Notes under the pieces: model-generated
Told to the model about the DNA's origin: nothing
Seen by the model: only the letters and a program-made list of their open reading frames with translations
The model's database searches: none
Source: Cyanobacteria bacterium UBA11370
Lineage (GTDB): Bacteria > Cyanobacteriota > Cyanobacteriia > Cyanobacteriales > Coleofasciculaceae
Direction of reading: 5' to 3'
Assembly: GCA_003486645.1 (NCBI GenBank)
Contig: DNGI01000300.1
Coordinates: 1-12,839, forward strand
Length of the DNA: 12,839 bases
Shown here: positions 7,260 to 12,839 of the stretch, one piece after another
How the letters are laid out: every line of letters begins with the position of its first letter
How positions within the stretch are numbered: position 1 is the first letter of the stretch
Made by a program: the position numbers and the translations under genes

Positions 7260-8585
7260 TTATAACTCCACTCCAGTAGAGAATTTTGCAATTGCTGTTT
7301 AGCCTGAATAATTGCTTGTTTTACATTCCAATCTGGTCTAAAATTTGCTATTTGGTGTCCAGCTAATTTTTGACAGTAGTGCATTTTTATAACGTCTTGT
7401 AGAGGTGATTCTAATTTTTTTAGCTTTTCTAGCAATTGGGATTCAATAATCTGCCGATAGTATCTTTTTAACCAAGAATTAACACAGTCTATTTTGACTG
7501 TATTGATCTGGTTAACAACGGCTTATTCTAATTCATTTTTGGCTTGGATTAGTTCTTCGCTAATGTTACCAGATTTTCACAACGCTATTATCAATCCTCT
7601 TTATTTCCTCCTTAAAAACTGGGTCAATCTGTTCTATAAAATCGGTCTGATTTGCTTCTGATTCTAAAACTTCCCAAGGATTATCTGATTGGTCGTATTG
7701 CTTTTCATAACTATCTGCATCACGCGAAATTTCAACTAGATTTGGATAGTGTTGTAAGGCTTCAATACAGATATTCATCCATTTTTGGATGAGTTCAGGT
7801 GTTACTTCTTTTCCAGAAGACACTTGTAGGGGTGCATCAGGCTGGAATCGATTGGTATTATAGTCTCTAGCCGCTTCTTCAAAATCAGCTTGCTCAGACT
7901 CAGGCCATCTTGTCGTATTTTTTGTTTTAGAATTATAGACTCTATTGTTTTTGTAAATAGGGATAAAGTATTGCCAAGCAAAGATATACTGAGAAACTTG
8001 AGGCTCGGTTATTCCTTGTCGGAAGAGAGATGCTTGCCGCTTTTGTCTCTCATTATTAAATTTTCGGCGACTGTTTAGGTCTACATCACACAACAAATGC
8101 CAAGGAGATTCAAAATTTAGCTGGTCTAAAATGATATTGCGTAACACAGCTTGGAGATAGGTTTTTAAGTTGGCTCCACTCTCATTTTTAGGATCGTAAC
8201 TATTAAGGCATTTTTTGAATTTCTCTCGATTGTACAGAACATCAGTGGTGAGATCAAAAAACTTAAGACATGTGGCGGCAGGAAAGGGAAATTTTTGTGA
8301 AAATTGCTGGATAAAGTGACAGCGAGATAAGTCAAAATAAGCGACGAGATGCAAATGAGATAATTGCTGTTCAGACTCGGACTGAGAATTATCATTGAGC
8401 GATCGCAAAAAATATTGAACATAGTGCTTATCGTCCCATTCTGGATGCAACAGAACTAGTTTCTCCATTCGACTTTTTAATCGCTTTTGTATAGATGGCT
8501 TGAAGCTGGGATAACCATTACGACTCGTGCAAGTATATACTGAAGAAAATTTATCAATAATGTCCTGATGTTGTAAGCTCGACAT
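7230..8585 (-). pseudogene. Frameshifted sigma-70-like regulator gene
   Basis: The first 339 codons (8585 down to 7566) are intact, with a reasonable Shine-Dalgarno (gagg, about 8-9 nt before ATG). The protein resembles the long cyanobacterial sigma-70-like family often encoded with CHAT or DUF1822 proteins: KPSIQKRLKSRM near the N-terminus, then a helical part with NLKTYLQAVLRNIILDQL (~145-162), reminiscent of sigma region 2, and GITEPQVSQYIFAWQYFIPIY. It ends prematurely at NSVVKIW. Shifting frame near 7570 gives GNISEELIQAKNELE, a TAA at 7523-7525, then WLKRYYRQIIESQLLEKLKK and LQDVIKMHYCQKLAGHQIA to about LLEWSYNTFGL, which looks like sigma region 4 (helix-turn-helix). One frameshift and one nonsense codon therefore separate the C-terminal HTH from the body. 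Family assignment is from memory of motifs. If the 339-aa product is made, it lacks the promoter-recognition helix. Confidence 0.6.
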
Positions 8586-8848
8586 TTTGGCTTCCTCATT
8601 ATGATCTAGAGCATAGTGTTGAAGGTACTTTAAGCTTGAGTATGCTAACGTGGAGTCTCAAAACTATAGTTAGTCTAAAGGAAACGGGGAACTCTTAACA
8701 GGCAACAGAGGGAAAGGAATACAGCCTTATTTACGGCTCTATAAAAACCTCTATACTTTTTCATGACTCATTTAGATTTGGTATAAGTAGTTCTACTAAA
8801 CTTATTGAGGCACAGAAAAAGCTTTTATGCAGCTTTCACGGTTATCGG

Positions 8849-8890
8849 ACAACCAACAACCAACAACCAACAACCAACAATCAACAACCC
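8849..8890 (+). repeat. Six tandem heptamers (acaacca)
   Basis: Four exact acaacca units (8849-8876) are followed by acaatca and acaaccc. Heptanucleotide tandem repeats (STRR-type) are well known in filamentous cyanobacteria. The same unit in inverse complement (tggttgt) occurs at 4895-4927 and 12742-12785. It lies just upstream of the candidate promoter for DUF2555. Confidence 0.85.
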
Positions 8891-8891
8891 C

Positions 8892-8922
8892 TTGCCAAGT
8901 GCCACTACTCAATGGGGATAAT
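8892..8922 (+). promoter_or_regulatory. Candidate sigma-70-type promoter for DUF2555 (and perhaps coaBC)
   Basis: ttgcca (8892-8897) resembles a -35 box and gataat (8917-8922) a -10 box, separated by 19 nt, slightly long. Transcription would start around 8929, leaving a ~60-nt leader before the ATG at 8989. This is prediction from consensus only. Confidence 0.35.
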
Positions 8923-8974
8923 ATGAAGGGTGACTGTTATATCAGGACAGGGCTTCACTCTAGATACTATTCAA

Positions 8975-8980
8975 GGGAGG
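8975..8980 (+). promoter_or_regulatory. Strong Shine-Dalgarno for DUF2555
   Basis: gggagg sits 8 nt before the ATG at 8989. It is the clearest ribosome binding site in the window and fixes the start of this small gene; a GTG at 8982 is out of frame. Confidence 0.75.
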
Positions 8981-8988
8981 CGTGAGTA

Positions 8989-9201
8989 ATGGTAACTTTA
9001 AGTATGTCCCAGCGTAATATTTCCGCTCTCACAGCAGAAGACATTGCTGAACTCGCCGGACGTTTGGAACAAGATGATTACACCAATGCCTTTGAGGGAC
9101 TGGATGATTGGCATTTACTCCGGGCGATCGCCTTTCAGCGTCCAGAGTTAGCCCAACCCTACCTCTACTTGCTGGATCTGGAAGGCTATGATGAAGCTTA
9201 A
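8989..9201 (+). CDS. DUF2555 family small protein
   Basis: This is a 70-aa acidic protein that I recognise as the cyanobacterial DUF2555 family, normally about 70-80 residues, so it is full length. The conserved block covers ~18-70: ITAEDI-like helix (LTAEDIAELAGRLEQDDY), then FEGLDDWHLLRAIAFQRPEL and YLYLLDLEGYDEA at the C-terminus. No signal peptide or membrane segment is present, so it is cytosolic; it has no known function. The start is supported by a gggagg ribosome binding site 8 nt upstream. It lies just upstream of coaBC on the same strand, an arrangement I recall from other cyanobacteria, but here 206 nt containing a MITE-like element intervene, so co-transcription is uncertain. Confidence 0.85.
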   Translation: MVTLSMSQRNISALTAEDIAELAGRLEQDDYTNAFEGLDDWHLLRAIAFQRPELAQPYLYLLDLEGYDEA

Positions 9202-9203
9202 TA

Positions 9204-9259
9204 GAGTTTTGTTAGCGTAGCGCGAGGATAGTCAGTTTTGAGTTTTGAGTTTTGAATTA
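9204..9259 (+). repeat. Recurrent intergenic repeat (gagttttgttagc...gatagtc) with ttttgagt tail
   Basis: Starting 3 nt after the DUF2555 stop, this segment matches 3345-3375 downstream of the 970-aa gene and continues into gttttgagttttgagttttga direct repeats. In both places it immediately follows a stop codon, in the sense orientation of the preceding gene. It is likely a dispersed cyanobacterial repeat in 3' flanks. Confidence 0.7.
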
Positions 9260-9266
9260 AGACTTA

Positions 9267-9368
9267 TATAGCACTACGCATTCAGGTTAGGACATCCCTC
9301 TGTTGCCAGATGAGCTGTTGCCTTTCAACCCAAGTTTAATTGTTCTAATCAAAAAACGTAGTGCTATA
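9267..9368. mobile_element. 102-nt MITE-like element between DUF2555 and coaBC
   Basis: Perfect 12-nt terminal inverted repeats, tatagcactacg (9267-9278) and cgtagtgctata (9357-9368), bound a non-coding 102-nt segment. The ends carry TA dinucleotides, which would fit TA target duplication as used by IS630/Tc1-mariner-type elements (inference). The interior contains ccctctgttgcc and gctgttgcc, related to ggcaacag at 8699-8707. No transposase is present, so it would depend on one elsewhere. Confidence 0.65.
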
Positions 9369-9407
9369 ACTCAGAACTCAGAACCGATAACTCAAACGTT
9401 TTAATCT

Positions 9408-10610
9408 ATGCAGGGGCTTCAGGGTAAACGAGTTTTAGTCGGTATAGGGGGTGGTATCGCCGCCTATAAAGTTTGTGAAGTTATTTCTACTTTATTTAAG
9501 AGTGGGGTAGAAGTTAGAGCCATTCTAACTCAGGCATCTCAAGACTTTATTACTCCCCTGACTGTTGCCACCCTCTGTCGCCATCCAGCTTACACCGATC
9601 GCGTCTTCTGGGAACCTATTCACTATCGCCCTTTGCATATTGAATTGGGAGAATGGGCAGACGTTTTGGCGATCGCACCCCTCACCGCAAATACACTGGG
9701 AAAATTAGCCCATGGTTTGGCGGATAATTTATTAACCAATACTGTACTGGCTTCCCGCTGTCCCGTGCTATTAGCACCTGCAATGAATACGGATATGTGG
9801 GAACAACAATCTGTACAACGTAACTGGCAACAGGTATTGAGTGATCCAAGATATCATCGTGTTGACCCAGGTGCAGGAGTGTTAGCGTGCGATCGCATTG
9901 GTACTGGGCGCATGGCAGAACCAACGGAGATTCTCACAGCAATTCAATCCTTATTGCATACAGGAGGCAATCGGGATTTAGCAGGCAAACACGTATTAAT
10001 CAGTACGGGTGGAACACGGGAACATCTTGACCCAGTACGCTTTATTGGGAATCCTTCTACGGGTAAGATGGGATTAGCATTAGCTCAAGCCGCATTGCAT
10101 CGGGGCGCAAGGGTAACACTGATTCATGTACCTGCAACTTGGGAGGTTCCGCCAGGAATTCAGGCAATTTCCGTTGTGAGTGCAGCACAAATGCGGGAGG
10201 CAATGTTAACCTGTTTCCCAGATGCCGATCTAATTGTAATGGCAGCAGCGGTGGCAGATGTAAAACCCGTCGAATACGCATCAGAGAAGTTGCCGAAGAC
10301 TAAACTACCAAACGCTTTACATCTAGAATCTGTGCCGGATATCGTGGCAGAATTAGGACAACGCAAACAACCCCATCAACGGTTAATTGGTTTTGCAGCA
10401 CAGACAGGTGATATTATCAAGCCTGCGTTGCAAAAGTTAAAAACTAAGAACTTGGACGCGATCGCAGCTAATCCAATTGATCAACCCAATACAGGGTTTG
10501 GCAGCGATTCTAACCAGGCGATTTTGATGGATCAACAAGGACGGCAACAGCGGATTGAATCCTGTAGTAAATTACAGTTCGCACACTATTTATTTGATTT
10601 TGTTAAGTAG
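9408..10610 (+). CDS. coaBC: Bifunctional phosphopantothenoylcysteine decarboxylase / phosphopantothenate-cysteine ligase
   Basis: CoaBC (Dfp) makes 4'-phosphopantetheine from 4'-phosphopantothenate in two cytosolic steps of coenzyme A synthesis: the CoaB ligase joins cysteine using CTP, and the FMN-dependent CoaC decarboxylase removes its carboxylate. At 400 aa it has the usual length. The CoaC half (~1-185) shows the flavin-binding [10 protein letters not shown] (~12-21), the active-site His77 in HIEL, PAMN at 124-127 and the substrate-clamp region with C161 in [13 protein letters not shown]. The CoaB half (~192-400) shows STGGTRE (199-205), [21 protein letters not shown], the Lys-rich EKLPKTK loop and FAAQTGD. 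No key residue appears missing. The start gives [12 protein letters not shown], as expected, though no strong Shine-Dalgarno is seen. It carries three HIP1 sites, consistent with a resident housekeeping gene. Confidence 0.97.
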   Translation: MQGLQGKRVLVGIGGGIAAYKVCEVISTLFKSGVEVRAILTQASQDFITPLTVATLCRHPAYTDRVFWEPIHYRPLHIELGEWADVLAIAPLTANTLGKLAHGLADNLLTNTVLASRCPVLLAPAMNTDMWEQQSVQRNWQQVLSDPRYHRVDPGAGVLACDRIGTGRMAEPTEILTAIQSLLHTGGNRDLAGKHVLISTGGTREHLDPVRFIGNPSTGKMGLALAQAALHRGARVTLIHVPATWEVPPGIQAISVVSAAQMREAMLTCFPDADLIVMAAAVADVKPVEYASEKLPKTKLPNALHLESVPDIVAELGQRKQPHQRLIGFAAQTGDIIKPALQKLKTKNLDAIAANPIDQPNTGFGSDSNQAILMDQQGRQQRIESCSKLQFAHYLFDFVK

Positions 10611-10630
10611 ATTGGATGTCCATCTACTTA
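10604..10630 (+). terminator. Imperfect stem-loop overlapping the coaBC stop codon
   Basis: taagtagattgga (10604-10616) pairs with tccatctactta (10619-10630) with a single bulged T and a 2-nt loop. The coaBC TAG lies inside the left arm. No T-run follows, so it is not a textbook intrinsic terminator; it may instead protect the 3' end of the message. Confidence 0.4.
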
Positions 10631-10631
10631 G

Positions 10632-10660
10632 TTGTCGCCATAATCTGTTAATGAGATAAT
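10632..10660 (+). promoter_or_regulatory. Candidate promoter for the DUF4231-GH19 gene
   Basis: ttgtcg (10632-10637) and gataat (10655-10660) are spaced by exactly 17 nt, the sigma-70 optimum. Transcription would begin near 10667, giving a ~32-nt AT-rich leader without a visible Shine-Dalgarno. If real, the fusion gene is expressed independently of coaBC. Confidence 0.4.
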
Positions 10661-10698
10661 TTAAGAAAAACGAATAACTAAATATTTCTAATTTTAAA

Positions 10699-12741
10699 AT
10701 GACCTACCAAACTGACCCGCGAGAACGAGAATTTTATGGAAGTCTGCCGAATAACGAAACTACTCCGCAAGAATTGGGCAATAAATTACCGAAAACTAAG
10801 GAACGAATGGCAAAAAAAGACTCTTATACAAAATATCTTAAAGATCAAATGGTTGGGCTAATCGAAAAGATTAAGCTGGACGATTTATCGAAACAGTGTA
10901 TGAAAGACCGATGGCTGGATCAATTGCTCTGGCTAGAAGGTAGAGCTGGTAGAGCGCAGAAGCGATACTATCAGTTGCGGATGCTTACGATTATTGGGGG
11001 CGTAATTGTTCCTGCTTTAGTGAGTGTAAATAGCATAAATATAAATAACGTAAATACTAACACAAGTAGACCACAAACAGAAGCAAACAACTCATCCCCA
11101 ACCGCTACTTGGTGGCAGACGGCACAAGAATCTTTACCTATTGCCATAGGCTGGGCAGCTTTTGTTGTTAGTCAAGTTGTAGCTATTAGTGCAGCGGTGG
11201 AAGAGTTCTTTCATTACGGCGAACGCTACCGTCACTATCGCAACTCGGCTGAACAGATGAAGATTGAGGGATGGCAATTCTTTCAACTCAGTGGTCCTTA
11301 TCAAGAGCATACAAACCATGATGATGCTTATATCCATTTTGCAGATCGTGTTGAAAATATCATCAAGCAAGATGTAGAAGGCTATATCAGCGAGTTAGCC
11401 CAAGAGAAGACCCAAGCCGATGCAAAGGCACAAGAAATTGCTCAACAAAGCGCCCTACAAATGCAGTCTGTTTTGCAACAAATACAACAACAACAACAAC
11501 AACTAGCTGCTGCAAAAGCGGCTAAAGCCAGTAATAATTCGACTCCAAGTCAAGATCAATTTGGCACAAGTCAGTACAACGGAGATACTACCTTTTCAAC
11601 AGAGGGAGGTGATTTTGTAGATTCTTCCCAATTTGGAGGGAATGGTAATCAGTTTGAAGATTCAGGAACATTTGCATCGAATAATCCCTTTGGAGGAAGC
11701 AACGAAACCGATGAATTTGCCAGTCCTGATCAAATCAGTAATTCTCCCTTTGGTACACCGAATAACTTTGGAGAAACTCCCCCAACCCCAAACAGTCCTT
11801 TCGGTGAACCCGCGCCTTTCCCTGGAAACAATGCACCCGCAGGCTTTCCCAATAGTGAACCCACCCCTTTCCCCGGAAACAATGCACCCGCAGGCTTTCC
11901 CCAAGCGAATCAGAATGAGTTTGTTAATCCTAATCAATTTGGTAGCGATCCGTTTGGCGGGGGAAGCAATTTCGCTGGTGCAACTCCAACTCCAGCCAAC
12001 CCCTTCAATAATGCACCCGCATTCCCAGCTAACAATGGACCAGGCGTTTCACCCTTAGACGATGATGATTTTGTCAATCCCAGCCAATTGACGGGAGGTA
12101 GTTTTGGCGGTGCAATTCAACCGAGTCCATCGCCTACACCCCCAACTCCTGCACCCTCAAATCCTACACCTGCAACTCCCGCAACTCCTCCAACACCACC
12201 CGCAGCACCCCCTCTTGCTACTCCACAGGTTATTGCTGATATCCTCAAATGTCCCCTCAAAGATGCCGAAGCTTATCTACCCGGAGTGCTAGAAGCTTTA
12301 CAAAAAAAGAATATTCTCGATAGACTCACACTCATCGGCGCGATCGCAACCATCGGTGTAGAAACAGGCGGTTTCCGTCCCATCAACGAATACGGTGGTC
12401 CGAAGTACTTCACTAAAATGTACGAACATCGCAGAGATCTCGGTAATAATCAACCTGGAGATGGGGCACGTTACCATGGACGAGGATATATTCAAATCAC
12501 AGGACGGGCAAACTACCGAGAGTACGGCAAGAAACTCGGCGTAGACTTAGAAGGCAATCCTGAATTAGCTCTTGATCCTAAAGTAGGCGCTGAAGTCCTT
12601 GCTTGTTACTTTTACGATCGCAAAGTTTACCAAGCCGCACGCGATAAAGACTGGCGGAAAGTCCGTAAGCTAGTCAATGGAGGTTATAACGGCTGGACAG
12701 AGTTTAATAACTTTGTACAACGAGCATTGCAGAAAATTTAG
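10699..12741 (+). CDS. DUF4231 (SLATT-like) two-helix membrane protein fused to GH19 chitinase/endolysin-like domain
   Basis: This is a 680-aa fusion. Residues ~55-235 match the DUF4231 pattern: basic WLEGRAGRAQKRYYQLR, helix TM1 (~95-112, LTIIGGVIVPALVSV), a polar ~33-residue loop, helix TM2 (~146-167, PIAIGWAAFVVSQVVAISAA), then EEFFHYGERYRHYRNSAEQ. Residues ~236-275 form a Gln-rich probable coiled coil, and ~276-510 a low-complexity tether with NPFGG-like motifs, a 17-residue tandem repeat and a Pro/Thr run. Residues ~515-680 are a GH19-type peptidoglycan/chitin hydrolase: candidate catalytic E555 in VETGGF, a second acid E564 in PINEYGG, the YHGRGYIQITGR motif (592-603) and LVNGGYNG. It looks catalytically intact. 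There is no signal peptide; positive charge flanks both helices on the same side, so both termini are predicted cytoplasmic. Cell-envelope remodelling or a lysis/defence effector are both possible. Confidence 0.85.
   Translation: MTYQTDPREREFYGSLPNNETTPQELGNKLPKTKERMAKKDSYTKYLKDQMVGLIEKIKLDDLSKQCMKDRWLDQLLWLEGRAGRAQKRYYQLRMLTIIGGVIVPALVSVNSININNVNTNTSRPQTEANNSSPTATWWQTAQESLPIAIGWAAFVVSQVVAISAAVEEFFHYGERYRHYRNSAEQMKIEGWQFFQLSGPYQEHTNHDDAYIHFADRVENIIKQDVEGYISELAQEKTQADAKAQEIAQQSALQMQSVLQQIQQQQQQLAAAKAAKASNNSTPSQDQFGTSQYNGDTTFSTEGGDFVDSSQFGGNGNQFEDSGTFASNNPFGGSNETDEFASPDQISNSPFGTPNNFGETPPTPNSPFGEPAPFPGNNAPAGFPNSEPTPFPGNNAPAGFPQANQNEFVNPNQFGSDPFGGGSNFAGATPTPANPFNNAPAFPANNGPGVSPLDDDDFVNPSQLTGGSFGGAIQPSPSPTPPTPAPSNPTPATPATPPTPPAAPPLATPQVIADILKCPLKDAEAYLPGVLEALQKKNILDRLTLIGAIATIGVETGGFRPINEYGGPKYFTKMYEHRRDLGNNQPGDGARYHGRGYIQITGRANYREYGKKLGVDLEGNPELALDPKVGAEVLACYFYDRKVYQAARDKDWRKVRKLVNGGYNGWTEFNNFVQRALQKI
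11806..11901 (+). repeat. In-gene tandem repeat, 51-nt period (17 aa), in the linker
   Basis: The 45-nt core at 11806-11850 recurs at 11857-11901 with only a few differences, after a 6-nt spacer. It encodes E-P-x-P-F-P-G-N-N-A-P-A-G-F-P twice. High nucleotide identity points to recent duplication, and repeat number may vary between strains. It sits in the tether between the DUF4231 and GH19 domains. Confidence 0.85.
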
Positions 12742-12839
12742 TTGTTGGTTGTTGGTTTTTGGTTGTTGGTTGTTAGTTGTTAGTTCAGGACTTACGCAAG
12801 TGTCACACTTAAATCAACTTGTAGGGTGCGTCAGACCAA
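12742..12839. repeat. Heptamer repeats and probable edge of a mobile or dispersed element
   Basis: Directly after the fusion gene's stop, 12742-12785 is made of ttgttgg/ttgttag units, the inverse complement of the array at 8849. From 12784, ttcaggacttacgcaa and, near 12820, tgtagggtgcgtcaga resemble motifs I associate with ends of cyanobacterial insertion sequences and MITEs. The window ends before any partner inverted repeat, so the element type cannot be decided. Confidence 0.5.

Larger units (their letters stand above)
8586..8988. other. Gene-free spacer with repeats between divergent genes
   Basis: These 403 nt separate the minus-strand sigma-like remnant from DUF2555. No coding region or RNA gene is apparent. 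Visible elements are ggcaacaggc-type sequence at 8699-8714 (ggcaacagaggga, whose complement recurs at 9292-9307 inside the element at 9267-9368), an imperfect palindrome taagtagttctactaaactta near 8784-8805, the heptamer array at 8849-8890, a possible promoter at 8892-8922 and a good ribosome binding site at 8975-8980. Confidence 0.5.

Noticed and set aside
7127..7435. A 102-codon minus-strand gene
   Set aside because: It is open only because it joins the stranded C-terminal part of the sigma-like gene to an out-of-frame reading of the CHAT fragment; its last ~30 codons conflict with the CHAT frame.
8784..8805. Imperfect palindrome taagtagttctactaaactta as an operator
   Set aside because: The arms are short and bulged, with no second copy or clear promoter around it.
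11633..12058. 141-codon plus-strand frame and the overlapping minus-strand frame at 11662-11937
   Set aside because: Both are shadows of the low-complexity linker of the fusion gene; their apparent repeats come from the 51-nt DNA repeat.

Overview
The window looks like accessory DNA from a filamentous or otherwise large-genome cyanobacterium. The basis is composition and gene content, not a database match: about ten full HIP1 octamers (GCGATCGC), a DUF2555-coaBC gene pair, a secreted pentapeptide-repeat protein, remnants of CHAT/TPR and sigma-like genes, and intergenic DNA full of short palindromes, heptamer repeats and MITE-like elements.

Layout. 1-421 is a repeat-rich leader: five 18-nt palindromes of identical architecture but different sequence, three copies of a ~35-nt degenerate repeat, and a CT tract. 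422-3334 encodes a 970-aa protein with a predicted N-terminal winged helix, Ig-like domains on both sides of one membrane helix, an internal duplication and a proline-rich tail. 3481-4893 encodes an exported pentapeptide-repeat beta-helix protein whose only four cysteines sit in the two end caps. 4894-8585 is a gene graveyard. It holds a 105-nt inverted-repeat element, a 5'-truncated haemagglutinin/TPR gene cut by one in-frame TGA and ending at an abrupt junction, an antisense CHAT-domain fragment, and a frameshifted sigma-70-like gene. 8586-8988 is repeat-rich spacer with a plausible promoter for the next genes. 8989-9201 (DUF2555) and 9408-10610 (coaBC, coenzyme A biosynthesis) form the housekeeping island, separated by a 102-nt MITE-like element. 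10699-12741 encodes a 680-aa fusion of a two-helix DUF4231/SLATT-like membrane domain to an apparently intact GH19-type cell-wall hydrolase domain. The window ends in heptamer repeats and what looks like the edge of another mobile element.

How the genes relate. Only coaBC has a well-established enzymatic role. The 970-aa, pentapeptide and DUF4231-GH19 proteins are separate transcription-unit candidates, each behind its own spacer. The most unusual gene is the DUF4231-GH19 fusion: its predicted topology leaves a peptidoglycan-hydrolase domain on the cytoplasmic side of the inner membrane, joined by a ~260-residue low-complexity tether. That is compatible with a regulated lysis or defence effector, but this is inference. 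The remnants at 5111-8585 suggest a former locus of sigma-like regulator plus CHAT protein facing a secreted haemagglutinin/TPR gene, now collapsed by deletions, nonsense and frameshift mutations.
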